Assembly: GCA_030054015.1 (NCBI GenBank)
Contig: JASGCR010000040.1
Coordinates: forward strand, 1-11,667
From: Candidatus Symbiobacter sp.
Lineage (GTDB): Bacteria > Pseudomonadota > Alphaproteobacteria > Elsterales > Elsteraceae
Reading direction: 5' to 3'
DNA length: 11,667 nucleotides
Shown here: piece after piece, positions 1 to 5,860 of the stretch
Layout: each line of letters opens with the position of its first letter
Position numbering within the stretch: the first letter of the stretch is position 1
Made by a program: the position numbers and the translations under genes
Notes under the pieces: model-generated
What the model saw: only the letters and a program-made list of their open reading frames with translations
Databases searched by the model: none
What the model was told of the DNA's origin: nothing

Positions 1-9
1 CTGATTAAG

Positions 10-178
10 TCCTAAAAAAGGGGCGTCATTACCCGCAGATTTTTGCCGCGTAGCGGCATAAATCTGTCGGGTAATCCCCCAGGAGTATTGTGGAAATAAT
101 ACGCCTGGGGGATTACCCGACTCGGACTGCAAGCGGAAATCCGCTTGCAGTCCGGCGGGTAATGACGCTCTTTAGTCC
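10..178. repeat. Nested palindromic repeat element (cloverleaf-like)
   Basis: An outer inverted repeat (21-36 against 155-170, one G/T difference, with CTAAA/TTTAG just outside) encloses three further inverted repeats placed end to end. They are 36-49/53-66 (one mismatch), 67-83/104-120 (17 bp perfect, continuing inward to base 90 with one mismatch and a G-T pair) and 123-137/140-154 (15 bp perfect, loop of two bases). Folded, this gives a closing stem with three arms. The CGTCATTACCCGC type of end resembles dispersed palindromes common in proteobacterial intergenic DNA. It lies downstream of the merR stop codon, so a role in ending or protecting that transcript is possible but not shown. No coding sequence is convincing here. 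Confidence 0.8.
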
Positions 179-207
179 GCGCGGCGGGAATGGAGGGAAT
201 TTTTGGC

Positions 208-243
208 ACTTATTCAGACCTTCCTTAAGGAAAGTCCGAAAAA
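208..243. repeat. Short dispersed repeat, left copy (TTATTCAGACCTTCC / GGAAAGTCCGAA)
   Basis: TTATTCAGACCTTCCTT is followed directly by AAGGAAAGTCCGAA, and the two halves form an imperfect palindrome centred on TTAA. The same two pieces recur near 11531-11586: the first in inverse orientation, the second in direct orientation and separated by about 25 bases. The left copy sits immediately 3' of the merR stop codon. As a hairpin it could act as a weak terminator for the minus-strand operon, but no clear U-run follows it. Confidence 0.5.
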
Positions 244-247
244 ATCC

Positions 248-910
248 TCACCGCGAGACGCTCTCGGTCAGCAAATTGCGAATGTCATTAAGTTCGTCCA
301 GGATCGATTCGACTTCGCGGTCAAATTCATGGTCAAAGGCCCGTTCCTCGGCGGCAAAGGCTTTTAAGGCCTCTCTGTCCTGAAAACCATAGGAATCCTC
401 GGTTTCCTCTTGGATTTCCGCTTCCTCGGCAGCAGCGGCGGCTGAAATGCCGGAACTGGCGGCCAGGCGATGCGGTTGGGCGCGACCGGCTGCCGCCTCT
501 AAATGGTCAATGGCCCCAGTCAGCCCCTCGCTGCTGCCACCGCGCAATAATTTTTGCACGCCTTTGATGGTGTAGCGATCATCATAAAGAAAATGACGGA
601 TACGCCGCAACAAATCCACATCTTCGGGGCGATAATAACGCCGTCCCCCCGCGCGTTTTAACGGGCGGATTTGCGGAAACTTGCCTTCCCAAAAGCGCAG
701 CACATGGGCGGGAACATTAAGCTCGCTCGCCACTTCGCTGATGGTACGAAAAGCCGACGCCGATTTTTGTTGCCGCGAAGCCACACCCGCCATGGGCGCG
801 GACGCATCAGGCGCGTACACATCGGGTACGGATAGATCGGACACGGGCGCATCGGGCAAGGGTGCCGCGTCGATTATACGCTTTTTACGGGCGGTATTTT
901 CAGACGTCAA
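248..910 (-). CDS. MerR-family transcriptional regulator
   Basis: DNA-binding regulator with the MerR winged-helix domain at about residues 54-125: an ISEVASELNVPAHVLRFWE recognition helix, then GGRRYYRPEDVDLLRRI and a YTIKGVQKLL helix. It is preceded by a proline/alanine-rich disordered N-terminus of about 50 residues and followed by an acidic Glu/Ala-rich tail with a final predicted helix. No effector-binding domain or cysteine metal site is visible, so the inducer is unknown. A MerR protein at this place, directly after ihfA, is standard in alphaproteobacteria. The start used is TTG at 910, overlapping the ihfA stop as TTGA, which implies translational coupling. A later ATG at 793 (MAGVAS) would still keep the whole HTH. 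Last gene of the rpmF-plsX-fabH-ihfA-merR run. Confidence 0.88.
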   Translation of the reverse strand: MTSENTARKKRIIDAAPLPDAPVSDLSVPDVYAPDASAPMAGVASRQQKSASAFRTISEVASELNVPAHVLRFWEGKFPQIRPLKRAGGRRYYRPEDVDLLRRIRHFLYDDRYTIKGVQKLLRGGSSEGLTGAIDHLEAAAGRAQPHRLAASSGISAAAAAEEAEIQEETEDSYGFQDREALKAFAAEERAFDHEFDREVESILDELNDIRNLLTESVSR

Positions 911-1311
911 GACAGGCCTCGTTGATTACGGGTATGAGCCGAAGGAACAATTCTGGCGGATTTTTGCAAAGGGCCAGACGCGCCCCGTTTTTTGGTCAAT
1001 TTCACACGGAATTTGGTCAAATAATTATTAACCCGGTCTTTGAGGACATGCGACGGGCGAAACACCAAAACCTGGCGCGATGCAATCGGGACCTCTTCGC
1101 CGGTCTTGGGATTGCGACCAACCCGTTCCTGTTTTTTGCGCACGGCAAAACTGCCAAAGGATGAGATTTTTACCATCTCCCCCCGCGCCAGAGCCGCCGC
1201 AATCTCATCCAACACCGATTCGACCAAATTGGTTGATTCGTTACGCGACAAACCAACCTCTTGATAGACCGAATTGCTGAGATGCGCCCGCGTGATTGTT
1301 TCGTTTGCCAT
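907..1311 (-). CDS. ihfA: Integration host factor subunit alpha
   Basis: DNA-bending HU/IHF-family protein that pairs with IHF-beta in nucleoid organisation, recombination and transcription. The core at residues 1-100 is typical: helices around NETITRAHLSNSVYQEVGLS, the GEMVKISSFGSF saddle, the beta-arm with GRNPKTGEEVPIASR (proline at the arm tip) and the closing VLVFRPSHVLKDRVN. The start is the internal ATG at 1311, which has an AGAGGA ribosome-binding site four bases upstream; an earlier ATG at 1371 would add 20 unrelated residues. The protein is 134 residues, against about 100 for the family, because of a basic, probably disordered tail of about 34 residues (rich in K, R, S). The tail ends inside the TTGA overlap with merR. 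It has its own likely promoter and dyad upstream. Confidence 0.93.
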   Translation of the reverse strand: MANETITRAHLSNSVYQEVGLSRNESTNLVESVLDEIAAALARGEMVKISSFGSFAVRKKQERVGRNPKTGEEVPIASRQVLVFRPSHVLKDRVNNYLTKFRVKLTKKRGASGPLQKSARIVPSAHTRNQRGLS

Positions 1312-1340
1312 CCATCCTCTCCACACAGGATTTTCTTGTC

Positions 1341-1368
1341 GTGGGTGAAACACCCAAGTTTCACCCAC
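1341..1368. promoter_or_regulatory. 11-bp perfect inverted repeat upstream of ihfA (operator or leader hairpin)
   Basis: GTGGGTGAAAC (1341-1351) is the exact reverse complement of GTTTCACCCAC (1358-1368), with a six-base loop. It lies 30-57 bases before the ihfA start and overlaps the -10 box and likely start point of the proposed ihfA promoter. A protein operator is therefore more natural than an attenuator. If transcription starts further upstream, it would instead be a strong 5'-leader hairpin. Confidence 0.6.
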
Positions 1369-1395
1369 CATATGTCAGCTTCGCCGCCCTGTCAA
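1367..1395 (-). promoter_or_regulatory. Probable sigma-70 promoter for ihfA-merR
   Basis: On the minus strand, TTGACA (1390-1395) is followed after 17 bases by TATGGT (1367-1372). The -35 is consensus, the spacing is ideal and the -10 is moderate. It sits in the 139-base gap between the fabH stop and the ihfA start, which would let ihfA-merR be expressed separately from rpmF-plsX-fabH. Confidence 0.5.
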
Positions 1396-1450
1396 TGCGA
1401 AGTCAAAAAAACAACCTCGAATTCCGATAAAATCAGGATAACATCACGGA

Positions 1451-2503
1451 TCAAACCCGAATGAGGGCCGCGCCCCAAGTGAGGCCGCCGCCCAGGGCTT
1501 CGAGCAACAGCAATTGCCCCGGCCGCACCCGCCCATCGGCAAAGCCCGCCGCCAAAGCCAAGGGGATTGAGGCGGCCGAGCTATTCGCATGGTGTTCCAC
1601 CGTGACAATGACCTTTTCGGCGGGGAAACCCAATTTGCGGGCCGTGGCATCAATGATGCGGCGATTGGCCTGGTGCGGGATGAGCCAATCCACTTGCGCG
1701 GCGGAAAGCTGGTTTGCCGCCAAAGCCTCCATCACCACCGCGGCCATTTTCTCGGTGGCATGGCGAAACACTTCTTTGCCCTCCATCCGCACGTGACCGA
1801 GTTTGCCATCCCCCCCAGCATCCCCACCGGTGACGCCCTCTGTTGCACCCCCATTTTCGCCCGCATTTTCGCCCGCATTTACACTCCCTGGCCCGCCAGC
1901 GACATATAACATATCGCGGTAAGCCCCATCCGAATGCAGATGGGTGGACAACACCCCGCGCGGCGATGCCCCCTCGTTCGGCAAGGGTTCGTGCCGCGAC
2001 AGCACCACCGCCCCCGCCCCGTCGCCAAACAACACACACGTGCCGCGGTCTTGCCAATCAAGCAGACGGGAAAAACTTTCGGCCCCAATCACCAGGGCAT
2101 TTTTGGCCTGGCCCAAGCGGATAAAATTATCGGCCACAGCCAAGGCATAAATAAAGCCCGAACACACGGCCTGCACATCCAGCGCAAAGCCGCCCGCCCC
2201 GATGCGATGCTGTACTTGGGTGGCGGTGGCGGGAAAAATATCGGTCGGCGTCGTGGTGGCCAGGACAATCGCATCAATGTCCCCGCCCTCGATTTTGGCA
2301 TGGGCCAAGGCGGCTTTGGCGGCAGCCGTCGCCATATCGGTGGTGGTCTCATCCGGCGCGACAAGGTGGCGGGCAGCAATACCGGTGCGTTGAAAAATCC
2401 AATCATGCGACGTGTCAAGCCGCGTCGCCAATTCATCATTGGTGACGATCCGCGACGGCAAATAACCACCGCTTCCCAACAGAATGGAACGATAGAGCGT
2501 CAT
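1451..2503 (-). CDS. fabH: Beta-ketoacyl-ACP synthase III (KAS III)
   Basis: Starts fatty acid synthesis by condensing an acyl-CoA (usually acetyl-CoA) with malonyl-ACP; cytosolic, type II FAS. The catalytic triad is visible: Cys114 in QAVCSGFIYAL, His277 in IPHQANRRI and Asn307 in VEHHANSSAAS. The C-terminal GGGLTWGAALIRV is typical. It starts at ATG 2503, overlapping the plsX stop by four bases (ATGA), so it is translationally coupled. At 350 residues it is longer than the usual 320-330 because of a Gly/Glu/Asn-rich insert at about residues 206-233, between YVAGGPG and LGHVRMEGKEVF. The insert includes a duplicated AGEN unit. It falls in what should be a surface loop and leaves all catalytic motifs intact. 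Confidence 0.97.
   Translation of the reverse strand: MTLYRSILLGSGGYLPSRIVTNDELATRLDTSHDWIFQRTGIAARHLVAPDETTTDMATAAAKAALAHAKIEGGDIDAIVLATTTPTDIFPATATQVQHRIGAGGFALDVQAVCSGFIYALAVADNFIRLGQAKNALVIGAESFSRLLDWQDRGTCVLFGDGAGAVVLSRHEPLPNEGASPRGVLSTHLHSDGAYRDMLYVAGGPGSVNAGENAGENGGATEGVTGGDAGGDGKLGHVRMEGKEVFRHATEKMAAVVMEALAANQLSAAQVDWLIPHQANRRIIDATARKLGFPAEKVIVTVEHHANSSAASIPLALAAGFADGRVRPGQLLLLEALGGGLTWGAALIRV
1805..1888. repeat. Low-complexity insert within fabH, with 12-bp tandem duplication
   Basis: The stretch encodes a Gly-rich loop in FabH. Within it, TTTTCGCCCGCA occurs twice in tandem (about 1854-1877 on the plus strand), which gives the repeated AGEN residues. The unit is a multiple of three, so the reading frame is preserved. 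Replication slippage is the simplest origin. Confidence 0.7.
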
Positions 2504-3642
2504 TTTTGCGCCTTGACCTCGGTCCCTAAATTTGGGTCAGAAGGGGCGAGCGAAGACTCGCCGTGACTGGGTGGTTTGGGGCCGATTAACCCGTCAATTT
2601 CACGCCGCAAATCGTTAAGAAATTCGTGTTGCACCAGATCAATCGCTACTTTGATGGCATTGGCGTAACCGACCGCATCGGTACCGCCGTGACTTTTCAC
2701 CGCAATCCCGTTCAACCCCAAAAACACCGCGCCATTATAACGTCTGGGGTCGACGCGCAGGCGGAATTTCTTGATCGCCAAGGTCAAAAACGGATAGCCC
2801 AATTTCGCCAACCAAGAATGCACGATCGATTCGCGCAAGACCTGGGCGATCATTTTGGCGGTACCCTCGGCTGATTTCAGGGCGACATTGCCGGTGAATC
2901 CGTCCGTCACCACCACATCCACCGCGCCCGACGTGATGTCGTCGCCCTCGATAAAGCCGACAAATTGGTCGCACAGCCTTGAATCGCGCAACATCTGCGA
3001 GGCCGAACGCAATTCGTCATGCCCCTTCATTTCTTCCGACCCGACATTTAACAGGCCAATTTTGGGCTTGGTAATGGACAGCACCACCCGCGCAAAGGCA
3101 TTGCCCAACACCGCAAATTGAAACAAATTATTGGCATCGCATTGGGTGTTGGCTCCCAAATCCAACATCACGGTTTCGCCGCGGCGGGTGGGGAGGTACG
3201 AGGCAATCGCCGGTCGGTCAATGCCATCCAACGGGCGCAAGATAATTTTCGCCATCGCCATAAGCGCACCGGTATTGCCCGCCGAAACACACGCCGATGC
3301 CCGCCCCTCTGCCACCGCCGTAATCGCCAGGCCCATGCTGCTGTTGCGGCCGGTGCGCAAGGCTTTTGACGGTTTTTCGTTGTTATCAATCCAGGTTTCG
3401 GTGTGCTGAATCACGCTCACCTGGCGCAAGGCCAGGTGACGCGACAACAGTGTGTTGATGCGGTCTTCGGGGCCGATCAACAAAAACGAAACATTGGGAT
3501 GTCCGATGCGAGCGATAGCAGCGCCTTCGATCACGAGATCGGGGGCTTTGTCGCCCCCCATCACATCAAGCGCAATGACACAAGGCGCCGTCATGGACAA
3601 TTCTGCCAAAGGCTGGACATTTTGATGCCTTTTTTTCGACAC
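2500..3642 (-). CDS. plsX: Phosphate acyltransferase PlsX
   Basis: Converts acyl-ACP and phosphate to acyl-phosphate, the donor for PlsY in phosphatidic acid synthesis; a peripheral membrane-associated enzyme. Diagnostic sequence includes IALDVMGGDKAP near the N-terminus, SAGNTGALMA, GIDRPAIASYLPT, LDLGANTQC and DVVVTDGFTGNVALKSAEG, followed by the GAVFLGLNGIAVKSHGGTD segment. The start is taken as GTG 3642 (MSKKRHQ), with a TTAGG eight bases upstream. ATG 3594 (MTAPCVIALD) would give 364 residues and is equally compatible with the family's usual 340-360, but has no evident ribosome-binding site. It lies between rpmF and fabH in the usual order and overlaps fabH by four bases. Confidence 0.96.
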   Translation of the reverse strand: MSKKRHQNVQPLAELSMTAPCVIALDVMGGDKAPDLVIEGAAIARIGHPNVSFLLIGPEDRINTLLSRHLALRQVSVIQHTETWIDNNEKPSKALRTGRNSSMGLAITAVAEGRASACVSAGNTGALMAMAKIILRPLDGIDRPAIASYLPTRRGETVMLDLGANTQCDANNLFQFAVLGNAFARVVLSITKPKIGLLNVGSEEMKGHDELRSASQMLRDSRLCDQFVGFIEGDDITSGAVDVVVTDGFTGNVALKSAEGTAKMIAQVLRESIVHSWLAKLGYPFLTLAIKKFRLRVDPRRYNGAVFLGLNGIAVKSHGGTDAVGYANAIKVAIDLVQHEFLNDLRREIDGLIGPKPPSHGESSLAPSDPNLGTEVKAQK

Positions 3643-3719
3643 ATTGATTGCCTAAACCCCTGTCGCCATTCCGATCAATCCATCATGGTCAGGGAAATTC
3701 ATCGTGGCCTATTGGGGGC

Positions 3720-3905
3720 CTATCCGGCGATAGGCTGTTCCTGCACATCCCGCCCATTATATGTCCCGCATTTCAGGCACATATGATGGGGGCGTTTCAT
3801 GTCGCCGCAATTCGGACATGACCCATAGGTCGGACGCGGCAGCGCATCGTGGGAACGGCGCATGTTGCGCCGCGATTTCGAGGTTTTCTTTTTGGGAACA
3901 GCCAT
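3720..3905 (-). CDS. rpmF: 50S ribosomal protein bL32
   Basis: Small large-subunit ribosomal protein. The 61-residue sequence starts AVPKKKTSKSRRNMRRSHDA, as the family does, and has a complete zinc-ribbon: the CPNCG pair and the CLKCG pair are separated by DMKRPHHM. The length matches the family. It is the first gene of the minus-strand run, about 77 bases before plsX. Coupling of bL32 to plsX-fabH links ribosome and membrane lipid supply and is widely conserved. The leader upstream (3906-4112) is shared with the divergent rfbD; no clear minus-strand promoter could be assigned. Confidence 0.97.
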   Translation of the reverse strand: MAVPKKKTSKSRRNMRRSHDALPRPTYGSCPNCGDMKRPHHMCLKCGTYNGRDVQEQPIAG

Positions 3906-3991
3906 AACGTATACTCAGGACAAGGGTTAGAAACGGATAAAGGCGACCTTCCAAGGATTTCCGAGGCCGTTTTATCGCAAAACACAGCTTT

Positions 3992-4021
3992 GTGCCATCC
4001 GCATGGCACCCACTCTTTTTT
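3992..4021 (+). terminator. Hairpin followed by T6 in the rpmF/rfbD intergenic region
   Basis: GTGCCAT (3992-3998) and ATGGCAC (4003-4009) form a perfect seven-bp stem with a CCGC loop. Six bases later comes TTTTTT (4016-4021). On the plus strand this looks like an intrinsic terminator, but no plus-strand gene precedes it. It could block transcription reading back from the rpmF side, act as an attenuator, or be part of the rpmF leader on the minus strand. The six-base gap before the T-run weakens the call. Confidence 0.35.
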
Positions 4022-4039
4022 ATCTTTAGCTTTTATTCA

Positions 4040-4067
4040 AGCCAAGAGCAAGCCTTGGCTTTATAAT
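4040..4067 (+). promoter_or_regulatory. Consensus -10 with dyad, probable rfbD promoter region
   Basis: TATAAT (4062-4067) lies 45 bases before the rfbD start. No good -35 sits at the right distance. Instead a perfect seven-bp inverted repeat, AGCCAAG (4040-4046) and CTTGGCT (4054-4060), occupies the -35 to spacer region. That layout would suit control by a regulator binding the dyad, but this is inference. Confidence 0.35.
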
Positions 4068-4112
4068 GGCGTAAATTTTGTTTGCATCACAGTCAAAATA
4101 GCGGAGACATCC

Positions 4113-5018
4113 ATGCGCAAAAAATGTTTGATTTTAGGGGCAAAGGGGCAAATTGGCTCGGAAATTTGCCCGCGTGCCGCAGCATCGGGTTTCGAGATCG
4201 TGGCACATGACCATAGCGGCTTTGACCTCACCGCTCCGCCGGCCGCGTTCGCGCAAGCCCTCCGTCACATCGATGTCGTGATCAATTGCGCCGCCTATAC
4301 GCGGGTGGATGATGCCGAGATTTATCCCGACCGCGCGGATCAGGTCAATCACCAGGCGGTGGCAAAATTGGCGGCAGCGGCCAAGATTTCCGGCAGCATC
4401 GTACTGCATTTATCCACCGATTTTGTCTTTGACGGGCAAAAAACCGGCACGCCCTATTTTGAGGCGGATCCCCCCCACCCCCTCAATGTTTATGGCCTCA
4501 GCAAATGGCGCGGCGAAGAAGCCCTGCGCCATGGTCATGACCGCCACATTATTGTACGCACGGCCTGGGTGTTTGGCCCCCATGGTCACAATTTCGTCAA
4601 GGCGATTTTGCGCCAAGCCGACGCGGGCCGCGCTTTAACCGTGGTCAATGACCAAATCGGCTGCCCCACCCCGGCGGGCGATATTGCCGCCTGTTTGGTG
4701 CAAATGGCATTGCAGGCAACCCAGGCCACTTCGCCCCATTTCGGCACGTACCATTATGTCGGCAGCCCCGCGGTGAGTTGGCACGATTTCGCCGCCGCGA
4801 TTTTAACGCATTATTATCCGCATTATCCGCATTATCCGCATTATCCGCCGGGGCAAAGGCCGCAATTATCGCCGCGTTCAAGTGCCGGCATGACGGGAGC
4901 CTCCCGCCCAGCCTGGTCGGTGCTGAATTGCGACAAAATTTTGCGCGATTATGGGATCGCCCAACCCGATTGGCGGACGGGGTTTTTTCCGCATTCGGTT
5001 TTGGACAAGACGGAATAG
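4113..5018 (+). CDS. rfbD: dTDP-4-dehydrorhamnose reductase
   Basis: NADPH-dependent extended short-chain dehydrogenase that makes dTDP-L-rhamnose for surface polysaccharide. Visible features are the Rossmann motif GAKGQIG near residue 10, VINCAAYTRVDDAE, the HLSTDFVFDG strand, the catalytic YGLSK, RTAWVFGPHGHNFV, and a C-terminal RPAWSVLNCDKI and PDWRTG segment. The start is ATG 4113, with GGAG six bases upstream; the longer open frame from 3849 runs through the intergenic region and is rejected. The protein is 301 residues. Between the FAAAIL helix and RPAWSVL the sequence holds a Tyr-Pro-His repeat and a Ser/Gly-rich stretch not seen in typical members. No rfbA, rfbB or rfbC is adjacent, which is unusual for this pathway gene; it is divergent from rpmF. 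Confidence 0.93.
   Translation: MRKKCLILGAKGQIGSEICPRAAASGFEIVAHDHSGFDLTAPPAAFAQALRHIDVVINCAAYTRVDDAEIYPDRADQVNHQAVAKLAAAAKISGSIVLHLSTDFVFDGQKTGTPYFEADPPHPLNVYGLSKWRGEEALRHGHDRHIIVRTAWVFGPHGHNFVKAILRQADAGRALTVVNDQIGCPTPAGDIAACLVQMALQATQATSPHFGTYHYVGSPAVSWHDFAAAILTHYYPHYPHYPHYPPGQRPQLSPRSSAGMTGASRPAWSVLNCDKILRDYGIAQPDWRTGFFPHSVLDKTE
4811..4849 (+). repeat. 9-bp tandem repeat (CATTATCCG) inside rfbD
   Basis: About four head-to-tail copies of CATTATCCG encode repeated His-Tyr-Pro residues. The unit is a multiple of three, so gain or loss of copies changes loop length without breaking the frame. It is flanked by further low-complexity sequence up to about 4910. Confidence 0.8.
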
Positions 5019-5206
5019 GGGGTAGAGGCTGAGTCAGATTCCCGAATCATTAATTTATCGTGCGGTTGCGCCAAAGCAACCCTTGTTTGCGTGACGCAGA
5101 GCGGAAATATGGCCTCATGACCGCAGCACCGGCAAAACCACGCGCGACAATTGCGGCGATGTTTAATCTGCCATTGAGGCAGGTGGTAAGGCTGGTGGGG
5201 TAGAGT
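5019..5206. other. GC-rich gene-free segment at the junction with the AT-rich island
   Basis: The segment separates the convergent ends of rfbD (plus) and the UDG-like gene (minus). Its composition is like the core genes, and the change to AT-rich sequence falls sharply near 5207. It contains GATTC-CC-GAATC (5037-5048) just after CTGAGTCA, and a short CTGCC/GGCAG hairpin (5168-5182) that could weakly end the minus-strand operon. A minus-strand reading frame runs through 5050-5160 with core-like codons but starts inside the UDG-like gene, so I do not call it a gene. It may be a remnant of sequence broken when the island arrived. Confidence 0.4.
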
Positions 5207-5860
5207 TTAGATAGTGAAAAGATTAGTTGTTTGAATATTATAGATAAGGTCGATATTTTTTCTAAAATCAATTTGTCCACCATAGCTTGGATGACGGACA
5301 TTGAACGTCTGATAATTTGAGAATTTATTTAAACAACTTGCAGCATCATTGCCAAGTGCAACCAATTTCTTTGGCTTTAACAATCCAATTAAATCATTTA
5401 GTATATCCAATCCTATAATACGCTCAGTTTTATTATGCGCTCGATTAGAAAATACATTTTCTGGCAAATATGGATGGAATGGAAATATATTCCATAGAAA
5501 AATTGGTGCTTTGATTAAATCAAGGCGTTGCCAAATAATTGATGCGGTTAGTTCTTTGATATTCGGCATTTTTACAGGGGATATAAATTCAAGTCCCCAA
5601 CGCAATCCGTGGCTTTGTACATGTATATCATCAGTGAGTGCTAACCCTGTTCTGCGACCACCTCTATAACCGAGATCACGCCCAACCCATATAGAGTCAA
5701 TTTCACACTCTATTGATTTTTGAATAGCATAAAATAACTGGTTTATCCTTATTTCGCTTGAATTAAACAAATCATGAACTTCACAGTTTTGAGTATATGG
5801 GTTGAATACATTGCGTAAATTTACCGATTTCAGGTTTTCTGTAAACTTAAGCGGGGTCAT
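5207..5860 (-). CDS. Uracil-DNA-glycosylase-superfamily protein
   Basis: A 217-residue protein with the architecture of the UDG fold. It has an N-terminal active-site strand-loop IWVGRDLGYRGGRRTG (about 57-72), in the position of the family's G-E/D-x-P/x-GYRG motif. A central LWNIFPFHP (122-130) follows, then LKPKKLVALGNDAA (161-174) and the closing VRHPSYGG loop (188-195) that carries the conserved HP. UDG-fold enzymes flip out and cleave damaged or modified bases. The first motif lacks the proline common in classical members, so the target may not be uracil. It is the last gene of the minus-strand operon, and its start overlaps the preceding stop by 14 bases (5847-5860). The composition is AT-rich, unlike the core genes. 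A role in removing foreign or modified bases is inferred from context. Confidence 0.85.
   Translation of the reverse strand: MTPLKFTENLKSVNLRNVFNPYTQNCEVHDLFNSSEIRINQLFYAIQKSIECEIDSIWVGRDLGYRGGRRTGLALTDDIHVQSHGLRWGLEFISPVKMPNIKELTASIIWQRLDLIKAPIFLWNIFPFHPYLPENVFSNRAHNKTERIIGLDILNDLIGLLKPKKLVALGNDAASCLNKFSNYQTFNVRHPSYGGQIDFRKNIDLIYNIQTTNLFTI

Noticed and set aside
1934..2566. 210-codon plus-strand frame opposite fabH
   Set aside because: It is an antisense shadow of a high-GC gene. FabH on the minus strand has complete catalytic motifs.
3849..4112. N-terminal extension of RfbD from ATG 3849
   Set aside because: It crosses the rpmF 5' end and the intergenic region with its -10 box and hairpins. 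The Rossmann fold begins right after ATG 4113, which has a good ribosome-binding site.
4811..4849. CRISPR-like repeats
   Set aside because: The repeats are 9 bp, contiguous, without spacers, and lie inside the rfbD reading frame.
5031..5048. Insertion-sequence end (CTGAGTCAGATTCCC)
   Set aside because: It looks like a terminal repeat, but no transposase, partner end or target duplication could be found. The eight-base likeness to 11518-11526 is too short.
5050..5301. Minus-strand frame of 83 codons
   Set aside because: It starts inside the UDG-like gene in another frame, has no ribosome-binding site and matches no family known to me. The non-overlapping part is kept only as a possible remnant.
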